From Bryobacterales bacterium (GTDB lineage: Bacteria; Acidobacteriota; Terriglobia; Bryobacterales; Bryobacteraceae), in contig DAIDIH010000057.1 in NCBI GenBank assembly GCA_027459465.1, positions 1 through 64,000 on the forward strand: 64,000 bases of DNA. The letters run 5' to 3'. The notes under the pieces were generated by a model that was not told the DNA's origin, made no database searches, and saw only the letters and a list, made by a program, of their open reading frames with translations. Positions 53,469-62,917 of the stretch are shown piece after piece; position 1 is the stretch's first letter; every line of letters begins with the position of its first letter. The position numbers and the translations under genes were made by a program.

Positions 53469-54834
53469 CCTTGGATATACGCCCGGAAGCGGGGCTTTAG
53501 TGAGCACGATTCAGGCATCGAGCGACGCCTCGCACGTGCAGCTTGTCGCCCTGAGCGCGATCGAGGCGACGGGAGACCGCTCGCCGATCCCAGCAGACCC
53601 GAACAACGGCCTGGGCGTCGAGATCCTGGCGATCTCGCCGACGCTGAGCCTTCCTATCACGAACTACGCCGGAGGGCGGCTGACGGTGGACGCGAGCCAG
53701 ACGAACCTGAGCGTCCAGAACGTCACCGGCGGCAGCCTGACGGTCGGGGCTCCCGTGGGGACGCCCGTGGCCGTGCGCATCAGCAATGGCTCGGCCTTCG
53801 TCGACACGATCCCGGTGTCGATCGGCGGGACGGTGACGGTCGCGGGCACGGTGAATGTCGGGAACACGCCCAGCGTGGCGCAGAGCGGCACGTGGAATAT
53901 CGGCACGGTCACTTCCATCACGAACACGGTGACGGTGGCCGGCAGCGTGAGCGTGACGGGGACCGCCACGGTGGCCGGTACGGTGACCGCGAACCAGGGA
54001 ACGCCCGCGGCGGTGGCGAACGCGTGGCCGGCGAAAGTGACGGACGGCACGAACACCGTCGGCACGACGCTGACCGGCGGAAAATACGGGCTGAACGTCC
54101 AAGTGATCGGGCAGACGGGCGGCGGCTACAGCCAGCAGGACCTGACGGCGTTCACGGTGGGCACCACGCCGGTCGAAGTGATCGGCGGCATCTACGATGA
54201 CTCGATCGCCACGGCGCCCAGCGCCGGGCAGGTGACGGTGCTTCGGCTGACGCTGGCCCGCGGGCTGCACGTCAATCTGAGGGACTCGAGCGGAAACGAG
54301 CTGGGAGGCTCCGCAGACCCGCTGTACGTGCAGGCGGTGGGGACCAACTTCCCGCATAACCTCGTGCAAGTGGGCGGCACTGCGGTAGTGACCGCGGCGG
54401 CGGGCGTCCAGAAAGTCGGGATATCGGATGCGGGAGGAAACGCCTTCAGCCAGGTGAACCCCCTGCAGACGCAGAACGCCCCGAGCGGCCAGACCGGCGG
54501 GGCGACGCAGACCATCTTCCGGTCGAGCGTGAACCTGACGGCGCTGTCGAGCGGCAACGTGCTGCACACGCCGGTGGGAGGGCAGCGGTTCTTCCTTGAG
54601 GCGCTGGTGATCGTCGTGGCTGGCACCGGCGCGGGCAGCTACCAGATCACGGTATACGACAACACGAATTCCGCCTCCACAATCCTGTGGCAGGGCGTCG
54701 CGCCCGCGGGCGTTTACACGCTCACTCCGGCGCGGCCGATCGCCTCGGCTGCCGCCAACAATGTCCTCCGCGTAGACATCACGGGCAGCGGAACGGTCAA
54801 CTGCTGGATCACGGCGATCGGATACGACGCGTAA
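53458..54834 (+). CDS. Beta-repeat structural protein (fibre or collar)
   Basis: 458 residues. The centre is a run of short Val/Thr/Gly strands (GTVTVAGTVNVGN, VTVAGSVSVTGTATVAG), consistent with a beta-helical shaft. The N- and C-terminal parts are globular (AGTGAGSYQITVYDNT). Such proteins occur between tail genes of short-tailed phages. Exact role unknown. Confidence 0.55.
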   Translation: MANDLGYTPGSGALVSTIQASSDASHVQLVALSAIEATGDRSPIPADPNNGLGVEILAISPTLSLPITNYAGGRLTVDASQTNLSVQNVTGGSLTVGAPVGTPVAVRISNGSAFVDTIPVSIGGTVTVAGTVNVGNTPSVAQSGTWNIGTVTSITNTVTVAGSVSVTGTATVAGTVTANQGTPAAVANAWPAKVTDGTNTVGTTLTGGKYGLNVQVIGQTGGGYSQQDLTAFTVGTTPVEVIGGIYDDSIATAPSAGQVTVLRLTLARGLHVNLRDSSGNELGGSADPLYVQAVGTNFPHNLVQVGGTAVVTAAAGVQKVGISDAGGNAFSQVNPLQTQNAPSGQTGGATQTIFRSSVNLTALSSGNVLHTPVGGQRFFLEALVIVVAGTGAGSYQITVYDNTNSASTILWQGVAPAGVYTLTPARPIASAAANNVLRVDITGSGTVNCWITAIGYDA

Positions 54835-54843
54835 GGGCGACCG

Positions 54844-55488
54844 ATGCCGATCCTGCTATTCCCGCAGGGGGCCGCGGCGCTTGGGCTCGATATCGCCGCG
54901 GTCGCCTCCGACATCCTGCCGGCGCTGGGCGCGGCGAACTTCGCCGATCTGGACTGGTGCACCGAGACGGAGCTGCTCGACTACGCAGACGAAGCGGCGC
55001 GCCGGCTGGCGTCGAAGGTCTCGGTGTGGGTGAACCGGTACGGGCTGCAGACGGTGAACCCTGGCACGCAGCCCGCTCCGGCGCCCTCGGACATGATCGA
55101 CGCGATTCACGTGAGCTGGAACGGCGCGTCGCTGAGGCCGGCGTCCGCGCTCGATCTCGAAAGCTATGACTCCGGGTGGCAGTCCACCACGGGAACCCCG
55201 GCGCGGTTCTCGATCGACGCCGGCGCCGGGCAGATTTTCCTGTACCCGGCGGTGACGGTGAGCGGAACGCTCGCGACGATCTATCACCAACTGCAACCGC
55301 AGATCGCAGTGGGGGCGAGCGTGGTGAACGCGCCGACGGTGTTCTGGGACTTCTTCGGCCTGGCGATGCTCGCCGGGGCGCGCGGCAAGGAAAGCGAGCA
55401 GGCGATGCCCGAGATGGCGGCGCACTTCGAACAGCGGATGACGCTGTTTGAGCAGATCGCCCAGCAATACTGGGGGGCCGCGCAGTAA
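54844..55488 (+). CDS. Adaptor-like tail protein
   Basis: 214 residues. VASDILPALGAANFADLDW and LLDYADEAARRLASKVSVWV at the N-terminus, SDMIDAIHVSWNGASLRPAS in the middle and a C-terminal helix with FFGLAMLAGARGKESEQ parallel the 52737 product, so it looks like a paralogous connector. It overlaps the following gene by one base. Confidence 0.55.
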   Translation: MPILLFPQGAAALGLDIAAVASDILPALGAANFADLDWCTETELLDYADEAARRLASKVSVWVNRYGLQTVNPGTQPAPAPSDMIDAIHVSWNGASLRPASALDLESYDSGWQSTTGTPARFSIDAGAGQIFLYPAVTVSGTLATIYHQLQPQIAVGASVVNAPTVFWDFFGLAMLAGARGKESEQAMPEMAAHFEQRMTLFEQIAQQYWGAAQ

Positions 55489-58400
55489 TGGCATACAAGC
55501 AAAGCAAGCTCCAGGTGCTGAGCGGCAGTCTGAATCTGCTGACGCCGCCGGACAAAATCGCGGCGACAGATGCGCAGCAGCTCGAGAATTTCCGGCTCGA
55601 CCAGGCCGGAGCGCTGGTGGGGCGCGCGCCGGTGTATTCGCTGGGCTCGTTCGGCAGCGGAGGAGACATCCAGAAGATCGCGGCGGTAAAGCCGGATCAG
55701 GTTTACGTCGGCCTCGGGAACTCGCTCTACCGCTATCCGAGCGGGTCGCTGGTGACTAGCGGCATGAGCGGAAGGCCCTTCGGGTTTGCCGCGATGAACG
55801 GCTTCGCGTGGATCATGGACCAGAACGTCCAGGGCCGCGACGACGGAACCACGTTCACGAGCAGCGTGCCCGCGCCTCCGACGTCGGCGCCCGTCTTGAA
55901 TTCGATTCCCTACACGGAGCCGAACCCGCTTGGGCTGCAGGGCACGTACCAGTATTACGTCACGTTTGTGACGGCGCTTGGCGAAACGAACCCGAGCCCC
56001 GCAAGCGCCGAGATGACGTTCGCGACGCCAACGTATCCCGACCTGATCGACATCGCGATCAGCCCGGATCCGACCGTCATTGCGCGGAACATCTACCGCA
56101 TCGGCGGGGTTCTGGGGCAGCCGTACCTGGTCGGGACGCTCAACGACAATTCGACCGCTTCTTTCCTCGACACGATGAGCGACGTGGAGGCCGCGGCGCA
56201 GGGAGTGGCGCTGGCCTTCGACCACGATCCGCCGCCGGCCGCGCAGGGCCTCGCGGGGCCATATTTCGGTCGCCTCCTCGCCTTCAACACGGCGGCGAAC
56301 CCGAACCGCCTGTGGTGGACGAAGCCGGGGCAGCCGGAATACTGGCCGGGGGCGAGCTACGCGGCCGGCAACTGGGTCGACGTGGGAGACAGCGGCGAAG
56401 CAATCCTGGCGGTCACCTGCCATGCGCGCTTCGCGATCATCTACAAGGAGCGCAGCATCTGGCGGCTGATCGGAGATCCGGACACCGGATTCCTGGAGAT
56501 CGCCAACCCGAAGATCGGCATTTTCGGGCCGAACGCGGTGACGAACGCCGGCGCTGTGGATTACTTCGCCGGCACCAGCGGCGGCTATCGGGGCATCTAT
56601 TCGACCGCCGACGGCGTCAACTGCACGAAGCTGACAGCGAAGGTGGATCCGATCTTCCAGGCCGGTCAGGAATGGCCGGCGCCAGGCGGATTCCGCGTGC
56701 CGGTGCAGCCGCTCGATTACGGCTACCTCGGACAGTGCGCGATCGAGTTCGTCGGCAGCCAGGTGTTCTTCAGCTACCGCGAAACGCAGACCACCGCGCC
56801 TACAACTTCGAACACGTGCACGCTGGTGCTGAACATCGACACGGGCGACATCGGGACGCTGCGTGTCCAGAACCTGCTGGGCAGCTACCAGGGCGGATTC
56901 ACGGCGCTCTACTACAGCGGCGATCAGCTTTGGGGCGGCACGGGGAACTGGATGGCGCGCATCGACGGCGAACTGGCGCTCCTGCCCTCGAACGCGCCGG
57001 ACATGGCCGGAGAGCAGATCTCGTACATATTCCAGAGCCGGGCCGAGGACGCGGGTTACCCCGACAACCAGAAGGTCTTCCTCGACCTGGCGCTCGACTT
57101 CACGTACCCGTTCGGCGTAGCCCAGGTTTACGCGGTGACGGACAACGGGACGGCGAAAACGCAAGTGGCGGCGCTGACCGCAACGGGAGGCCTGCGCCAG
57201 AAGATCACGATTTCGCTGGAGGAGCTGCGGGCGACCAACCTGTCGATCCGCATCGAGGCGCAGGGCGGCAACGGGCTTCAGATCCACGCGATTTACCTGT
57301 ACTACTACGTGGACGCGAGGCTGGCGGACAACGTGATTACGGTGCCATTCCAGCTCGCGCCGGGCGGCCAGGTGGTTCAGGTGAAAGAGCTGCAGGTGGA
57401 CGCGGACACGACCAACGGGCCGATGACGGTGAATTGGCTGAGCGACTTGCCGGGGAACGAGTTGACGCTGCGCGTATCGCCGCAGGTTCCGGCCTCGACC
57501 GGGCGACGGCCGTACCAGCTTCCGATCTCGCTGGTCGAAGGAAGGCTGTTCCAGTTTGCCGCGGCGGCGGTGCAGGGCGCGTTCCGGCTCTACGGGGCGC
57601 GGGCGCTGATCCGCGTGATCGGCACTTACATCGAGGGGTACGAGGCCGCAGCGGGGTTCGTCTGGGACTCGATGGATGAGGATTTCTCGACGGGCATCAC
57701 GCACATCCCGCGCGGGTATGCGATCAGTTTGTACGCGAATCCCATCAAGCAGGCGCGGGAGATCGCGCTGCAGATGGAGAGCACGGGGCCCGTGACGGTG
57801 ACGCTGTGGAGCGACTTGCCGGGCGACCAGATCGCGGCGCGGGCCAGTTTCACGGTGAACACCGGCGCTCCGGAGACGACGGTTTACGGGCGGCGCGAGG
57901 TGCGCCTGCCGCTGCCGGCGGGGCTGAACCACGAGATCGAGGGCCGCGTCTTCCGGCTGCAGATCGCGGGGAACTATCAGTTCAAGTTGTACCAGGCGGC
58001 AATCGAGATCCTACCGATCGGCGTGTATGTCGAGGCGTACGAGGCCGCGGGAGGGGCCGTTTACGATTCCCGCGAGATCGACCTGGGGACGCCGAAGCCG
58101 AAAGAGGCGCGCGAAATCGAGTTCGATATCGACACCGCGGGCGTGACGGCGACGCTGCTCACCGATCTTCCGAGCGGCGTGATGACCGTGGCGTGGACGG
58201 CGACGGTGGCGACGAGCGGCCGCGAGAAGATCATGCTCGCGCTGCCGCTGCTCGAGGGGCGCATGTTCCGGCTGATCCTGACGAGTTCGAACTCGTTCAA
58301 GCTCTACGGAGCGCGGATCTTCGCGCGCGTGTTCGGGCAGTACCTCACCGGCGGGGAGGGGACGAGCGGCGCTTTCTGGGACACCACGGAGCTTGATCTC

Positions 58401-59618
58401 GGCACGCAGGCGGTGAAGCAGATCCGCGAGATCGAACTGGATACCTGGGCGTACGGGACGGCGACGGTGACCGTGTATACGGACCTGCCGGGGAACGCGA
58501 TGGCGGTGCGGCAGACGTTCACCTACGGGCCGAATCCCACGCGGCGCCAGGTGCGCATCCCGCTGCAGCAGGGCGCCGTGCCCGAGAATTACCTGTTCGG
58601 GCGCCTGATCCGCGTGACCATCCAGAGCAACCAGAGCGTGAAGCTGTTCGGCGCGAGAATTCACACGCGCCCCGCAGGCGTCTACATCGAGGGTTACGAG
58701 TCGGTGGCCGGCGCGGTGTGGGATTCGACTGCGATCGACCTGGGCTCGAACGCGGTGAAGCAGATCGACGAGATCCGCGTGGAACGGGACACGGACGGCC
58801 CGGCGTCGCTGGCGCTGTGGACCGATTTGCCGGGCGAAGCCTACGCGCTGCGCTATACGGGCGCGATCGCCGTGAAGGCCGTGCCGAGGGCCTGGGCGAC
58901 GATTCCGGTTCCGGCAGGAATCGAGGCGCGGTCGCTCCGGCTGATCGCGTCGGGGAGTTCCGGACTGCGGCTGTACCGGATCCAGATCCGCGCGCGCCAA
59001 GTGGGGCGCTACATCGCGGCGCAGTCGCCGGGCGACTCGACCGACGCTCTCGTGACGAGCGAGTTCGATTTCGGCTCCGAGCGGGTGAAGCCGTTCAAGA
59101 AAATCTGGGTCGATATCGAGACGGACGGCACGGGCAGCGTCACCTTGCAGTTGTTCACCGACCAGAGCGGCGAGATGGCGCAGGCGTACCAGACGACGCT
59201 CTCGACGGGCGGCGTCCGCAAGACCTTCAAGCTGTATCTGCCGTTGAACACCCGCGGGCGGCTGCTGCGCATCCAACTGGGAGGGCCGACGGCGGCGATT
59301 CTGTACCGGATCCGGGTTTGGACAAGGCCGCTGAACCAGGCCGGGGCGCAGTGGGGCTGGCACGATTACCCGGTGGAGCAAAGCTCCGTGCTGCCGGAGT
59401 GGACGGACGTGGCGCTCGATCGCACGCCGGAGGCCTTCGAGTGGGCGCCGCTGCCGGTGGAACCGACGCCTCCGGAGTGGGCATGGATGCCCTTCCCGGT
59501 ATCCCCGACGCCGGCGCAGTGGCAATGGGCGAAGGTGCTGAGCGTCGCCGAGACGAGCGATTCCTGGACGTGGGTCGCCATTCCCGGATCGGAAGATCCG
59601 GCGGTGGCGAGCGAGTGA
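55488..59618 (+). CDS. Large P22 gp10-like tail stabilisation protein with C-terminal repeats
   Basis: 1376 residues. The N-terminal ~620 residues follow the phage stabilisation/tail-needle-hub pattern: opening LQVLSGSLNLLTPPDK, AATDAQQLENFRLDQAGAL, VYVGLGNSLYRYPSG and FGRLLAFNTAANPNRLWWT, consistent with a beta-propeller. From about residue 620, six units of 106-123 residues repeat, each with a DLPG-type turn and an LYGARI...GxYIEGYEA boundary. The last ~90 residues are Trp/Pro-rich (EWAPLPVEPTPPEWAW). P22 gp10 is only about 470 residues, so the repeat array is an extension, probably a fibre-like surface structure. It starts on the last base of the previous gene. Confidence 0.75.
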   Translation: MAYKQSKLQVLSGSLNLLTPPDKIAATDAQQLENFRLDQAGALVGRAPVYSLGSFGSGGDIQKIAAVKPDQVYVGLGNSLYRYPSGSLVTSGMSGRPFGFAAMNGFAWIMDQNVQGRDDGTTFTSSVPAPPTSAPVLNSIPYTEPNPLGLQGTYQYYVTFVTALGETNPSPASAEMTFATPTYPDLIDIAISPDPTVIARNIYRIGGVLGQPYLVGTLNDNSTASFLDTMSDVEAAAQGVALAFDHDPPPAAQGLAGPYFGRLLAFNTAANPNRLWWTKPGQPEYWPGASYAAGNWVDVGDSGEAILAVTCHARFAIIYKERSIWRLIGDPDTGFLEIANPKIGIFGPNAVTNAGAVDYFAGTSGGYRGIYSTADGVNCTKLTAKVDPIFQAGQEWPAPGGFRVPVQPLDYGYLGQCAIEFVGSQVFFSYRETQTTAPTTSNTCTLVLNIDTGDIGTLRVQNLLGSYQGGFTALYYSGDQLWGGTGNWMARIDGELALLPSNAPDMAGEQISYIFQSRAEDAGYPDNQKVFLDLALDFTYPFGVAQVYAVTDNGTAKTQVAALTATGGLRQKITISLEELRATNLSIRIEAQGGNGLQIHAIYLYYYVDARLADNVITVPFQLAPGGQVVQVKELQVDADTTNGPMTVNWLSDLPGNELTLRVSPQVPASTGRRPYQLPISLVEGRLFQFAAAAVQGAFRLYGARALIRVIGTYIEGYEAAAGFVWDSMDEDFSTGITHIPRGYAISLYANPIKQAREIALQMESTGPVTVTLWSDLPGDQIAARASFTVNTGAPETTVYGRREVRLPLPAGLNHEIEGRVFRLQIAGNYQFKLYQAAIEILPIGVYVEAYEAAGGAVYDSREIDLGTPKPKEAREIEFDIDTAGVTATLLTDLPSGVMTVAWTATVATSGREKIMLALPLLEGRMFRLILTSSNSFKLYGARIFARVFGQYLTGGEGTSGAFWDTTELDLGTQAVKQIREIELDTWAYGTATVTVYTDLPGNAMAVRQTFTYGPNPTRRQVRIPLQQGAVPENYLFGRLIRVTIQSNQSVKLFGARIHTRPAGVYIEGYESVAGAVWDSTAIDLGSNAVKQIDEIRVERDTDGPASLALWTDLPGEAYALRYTGAIAVKAVPRAWATIPVPAGIEARSLRLIASGSSGLRLYRIQIRARQVGRYIAAQSPGDSTDALVTSEFDFGSERVKPFKKIWVDIETDGTGSVTLQLFTDQSGEMAQAYQTTLSTGGVRKTFKLYLPLNTRGRLLRIQLGGPTAAILYRIRVWTRPLNQAGAQWGWHDYPVEQSSVLPEWTDVALDRTPEAFEWAPLPVEPTPPEWAWMPFPVSPTPAQWQWAKVLSVAETSDSWTWVAIPGSEDPAVASE
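57438..59300 (+). repeat. Six degenerate beta-domain repeats in the tail protein
   Basis: The [ST]D-LPG-type turn is found at nt 57441, 57810, 58161, 58479, 58821 and 59157 (TDQSG in the last), giving periods of 123, 117, 106, 114 and 112 codons. Each unit also has an IxLGxxxxKQIREIE-like strand and a closing LYGARI strand. Homology is at protein level; DNA identity is low, so the duplication is old. Confidence 0.7.
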
Positions 59619-59624
59619 GGCGCG

Positions 59625-60128
59625 ATGCCATCGACGAACGCCCACACATGGCTTGAGCTGCCCCCGAACAAGAACGTGGACCCCGCGTTTCTGCGCCAGG
59701 TGAACGATTCGATGCGGGAGATTGCGCGCCAGCTCGATTCGATCGGCGGGGCATCGTCGTCTGCGGCGCCAGCGGCGGGAGGGTCGACGCCGGCGCAAGC
59801 GATCACCGGGGGAGAAGCCGTGCTGAGCGTGGGGGGAACGCTGGCGATTCAGTCGAACGCGGCGCCTCTGCTGACCGTCCCGGCGATCACGCCGGTTTCG
59901 ATTACGGCGCTGGTGAAGCAGGCGCCGCAGGGAGGCAGCGTTCAGGTGCAGCTCAACGTTGCGGGGCAGAAGTACCTGACGGTCACGGTGGCGCAAGGGC
60001 AGACGAGCGGGAGCGCCACAGGCTCGAGCTTCGCCGCGATTGCCGCCGGCAGCCTCCTGACGATGGATATCGTTGCGGTGGGAACGACGTTTCCGGGCTC
60101 GGACCTGAGCCTGATCGTGGGGTTCTAG
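59625..60128 (+). CDS. Small tail-region protein, unknown
   Basis: 167 residues. A helical N-terminus (PAFLRQVNDSMREIARQLDS) leads to a Ser/Ala/Gly linker and a beta sandwich (GSVQVQLNVAGQKYLTVTVA). The helix could be a coiled-coil trimerisation stem that attaches the next gene's product. No family recognised. Confidence 0.5.
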   Translation: MPSTNAHTWLELPPNKNVDPAFLRQVNDSMREIARQLDSIGGASSSAAPAAGGSTPAQAITGGEAVLSVGGTLAIQSNAAPLLTVPAITPVSITALVKQAPQGGSVQVQLNVAGQKYLTVTVAQGQTSGSATGSSFAAIAAGSLLTMDIVAVGTTFPGSDLSLIVGF

Positions 60129-60131
60129 CCC

Positions 60132-62888
60132 GTGGCGTCGATCAGCAAGTTCCAGCCGGACCGATGCCTGTATATTCGCGGGTTCGACGGTTTCGGGGCG
60201 AGCGCGGCGCTGTGGGGCGCGAGCCCTTCCGGCTTCACGGTCAGCGGGATCTTCCGCGCGGCCGACGACTTCGCGGTGCTGGTGATTTACGACGCCGACG
60301 ATTTCTTCGAGCACCCGGTGAACCGGTATTTGCCGGATTTCGACCTGACCGGGCTGGTGCTCGAATTCGACGTGACCTACACGGGGCTGCAGCCGCTCGA
60401 CTCGGATAAGTACCCGACCATCGACTGGCCGTATCTGGACGTGATCACGGAGGCTGGGGCGAGCGTGCAGGTCCCCCTATTTGCCCACGCCACGCAGGCC
60501 GGGGGCACGTACGCGCAGGCGAGCGCGACGGTGACGGTGAGCGCCGCGCCCGCGGTGGCCTACGATCGCGTGACGATCTGGTACGAGAACAACGCCGCGG
60601 ATTTCATCGCGTCTGGGGGCGAGACCGCGGCCACGGTGGCGGCGAACCTGGCCGCTCAGATCTCGGCGTGGACCGACCTTGAGGCAACCGCGACGGGGCC
60701 GACGATCCTCATCAGAGCCCGGAAGGCCGGCGTGGACGGGAACCTGATCACCCTCTACACGCAGTCGAAGACTTCGACGCTCACGCTTAGCCCCGCTGTC
60801 GTGCCGCTGGCGGGAGGGTCGAGCGATGCGGTTTGGCATATCAAACTCGACTTCTCCGCGTTGGGAATACCAAACATTCGCCAGGCGTGGATGACGTTCG
60901 CGCCGCCGCTCACTTCGGGACCGTTCACGGCTCTGGAGTGGCAGGCCGTTTTCACGGGGTGGGGAATCACGGCCGATCCGAATAATTTAGGAACTTTCCG
61001 CGTGGCGGCGCCGGGCAGCGTGCGCGTGGAGGAGACCGATTCGTGGTGCAAGCTGAGCGGCTCCGGATGGTCGAGCACGTCGGCGGGAGGGTTCTACTCG
61101 AAGGGATTCGCCGCGCTCACGGCGCACCCCGGCGACTCGGCGACGGTGAGCTACTGGTGCCAGAGCGTGCACGATCTGTACCTGGGCACGGCGCTGTGGA
61201 CGAGCTACGGCCAGGTTTCGGTGTCGATTGACGGTGGGAGTCCGGTGACGGTCGACACGTACCTCAACGCGAGCGAGCCGGTGGTGACGCGGCGGCTGGT
61301 GGCGGCGGGGATTTCGCCGGGGCAGCACACGGTGACGATTACGCTGCTGGGGACCTCGACGGGAGGGGGAACGAATTTCTACTTCGACTTCCTGGAGGCG
61401 GCCGTGGTGGGCGATCCACCGGCGTGGGCGACGCCGGATGCGGGAAGATCGGCCGCCCTCGACTATGATACCGACTCCACCTACAAACTGAGCCCTCAGC
61501 GGCTGATGGCGACCTTCGATCAACTGGGACTCGCCGGGCCGATGAACCTGTACGGCGGTGTGTTCTGGGCGCTGCAGCGGAAGGCCTCGGGGGGCGTCCT
61601 CCCGCAGGTGACGCTCGACTTTGGCCAGCGGACGTACTCGAGCGGGACGGGCGTCGGGGACGGCGATCAGGTGTTCATCGAGGTGGGCACGTCGCTCTAC
61701 GGCAAGACCATCTTCCCGGCTGACACAGCGGACTCGATCGCGTCGCATTTCGCCTACTTTCTGAACGAGGCGAGCGTGGGCGTGTGGGCGTCGGCGAGCG
61801 GGAGCGTACTGACGGTGGGGTGCCGCGCGGCGGGGTCCGCGTTTTCGTTCGCGTTCGCGGCATACGTGAACCATCCGACCTCGCCGCTGAATTACACGGG
61901 CGGCCTGACGGGGGGCGTTCAACCGAACTGGATGTACGACCCATCGCAGACGCCGGCCCTGGCGCGAGGCTTCCGGGACTGGCTGGCGGACCTTTGCGGG
62001 GAGGCGAAGTCGCGCGGCTACGAGCTGGTGGTGAGCTTCTCGATGGAGTTCGTCTACCCGCCAGACGACCCGGCGAACGGGCAAGTGTGGGCGCAGCGGT
62101 TTCCAGACGGGACGCCGGTGACGACGGCGACGGGGTTCTCGACGCTGGTTTCGACGCAGTGCTCGTTTACTACGGAGGTGCGCCTGGCGCACCAGGCAAT
62201 CTTCGCCGCGGTGGCGGCCATCCAGGCGGCAGCCGGGCTCACGCCGGCTGTCCAGTTCGGGGAGTTTTCCTGGTGGTACTTCGCCAACTCCTATGGGATG
62301 GCGTTCTACGACGCCGAGACGGCGGCTGCGGCGATCGTGAGCATCGGAAGGCCCCTGCATGTATTCTCCACGCCGAACGACGACCCGAGCGCGTGGCCCC
62401 TCGACTCGGCTTTCCTCGCCGGCCGGCTGGCGGGCTACGTGATCGAGCTGGCCGCGTATCTGCGCAGCTTGTACCCGACGATTCAGATCGAGTGGCTGCT
62501 GCCCTACGACGTGAACTACCCGGAGCCGGTGGGGCTCTACAGCCTGGGCGGCAGGCTCATCCACTACGTGAACATCCCGTCGTGGCTGATCGCCCCGGCT
62601 TCGTCGCCCTTCACGCTCGTGAAGATGGAGGCGCTGGATTTCGGCTCGGCCGACCGCAACATGACGCTCGCGCTGGCGGCGATGCAGTTTCCGTTCGGCC
62701 AGGGATGGCCTGCCTCGAAACTGCGGTACCTGTGCCCGGTGTTCAACGGCGGCTGCCCCTACCGGCGCGAGCGGTGGCTAGCGTTTTCAGTGGGTTACCA
62801 AGTGGTGCTCGATTGGGCGAAGGACCACTTGGAGTTATTCGGGTGGGACGTGAACGGAAAGGACCTGGACATGGCGCAGCTTTTGTAA
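60132..62888 (+). CDS. Large tail-spike-like protein with possible TIM-barrel hydrolase domain
   Basis: 918 residues from GTG 60132. The N-terminal ~430 residues are beta-rich, including a jelly-roll/galactose-binding-like segment (TVSYWCQSVHDLYLGTALW, FYFDFLEAAVVG). The C-terminal ~400 residues look like a TIM barrel: GFRDWLADLCGEAKSRGYEL, then FSMEFVYPPDD and QFGEFSWWYF, with Glu residues positioned like glycosidase acids, IQIEWLLPYDVNYPEP and a final VLDWAKDHLELFGW. A glycan-cleaving or glycan-binding tail spike is the best guess; catalysis is not shown. Confidence 0.5.
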   Translation: MASISKFQPDRCLYIRGFDGFGASAALWGASPSGFTVSGIFRAADDFAVLVIYDADDFFEHPVNRYLPDFDLTGLVLEFDVTYTGLQPLDSDKYPTIDWPYLDVITEAGASVQVPLFAHATQAGGTYAQASATVTVSAAPAVAYDRVTIWYENNAADFIASGGETAATVAANLAAQISAWTDLEATATGPTILIRARKAGVDGNLITLYTQSKTSTLTLSPAVVPLAGGSSDAVWHIKLDFSALGIPNIRQAWMTFAPPLTSGPFTALEWQAVFTGWGITADPNNLGTFRVAAPGSVRVEETDSWCKLSGSGWSSTSAGGFYSKGFAALTAHPGDSATVSYWCQSVHDLYLGTALWTSYGQVSVSIDGGSPVTVDTYLNASEPVVTRRLVAAGISPGQHTVTITLLGTSTGGGTNFYFDFLEAAVVGDPPAWATPDAGRSAALDYDTDSTYKLSPQRLMATFDQLGLAGPMNLYGGVFWALQRKASGGVLPQVTLDFGQRTYSSGTGVGDGDQVFIEVGTSLYGKTIFPADTADSIASHFAYFLNEASVGVWASASGSVLTVGCRAAGSAFSFAFAAYVNHPTSPLNYTGGLTGGVQPNWMYDPSQTPALARGFRDWLADLCGEAKSRGYELVVSFSMEFVYPPDDPANGQVWAQRFPDGTPVTTATGFSTLVSTQCSFTTEVRLAHQAIFAAVAAIQAAAGLTPAVQFGEFSWWYFANSYGMAFYDAETAAAAIVSIGRPLHVFSTPNDDPSAWPLDSAFLAGRLAGYVIELAAYLRSLYPTIQIEWLLPYDVNYPEPVGLYSLGGRLIHYVNIPSWLIAPASSPFTLVKMEALDFGSADRNMTLALAAMQFPFGQGWPASKLRYLCPVFNGGCPYRRERWLAFSVGYQVVLDWAKDHLELFGWDVNGKDLDMAQLL

Positions 62889-62917
62889 GGGCGCCCGGCC
62901 CGCTGCGATTCCCGGAT

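Noticed and set aside
55284..57932. Long - strand open frame opposite the large tail protein
   Set aside because: Arg/His-rich shadow typical of G-rich coding strands.
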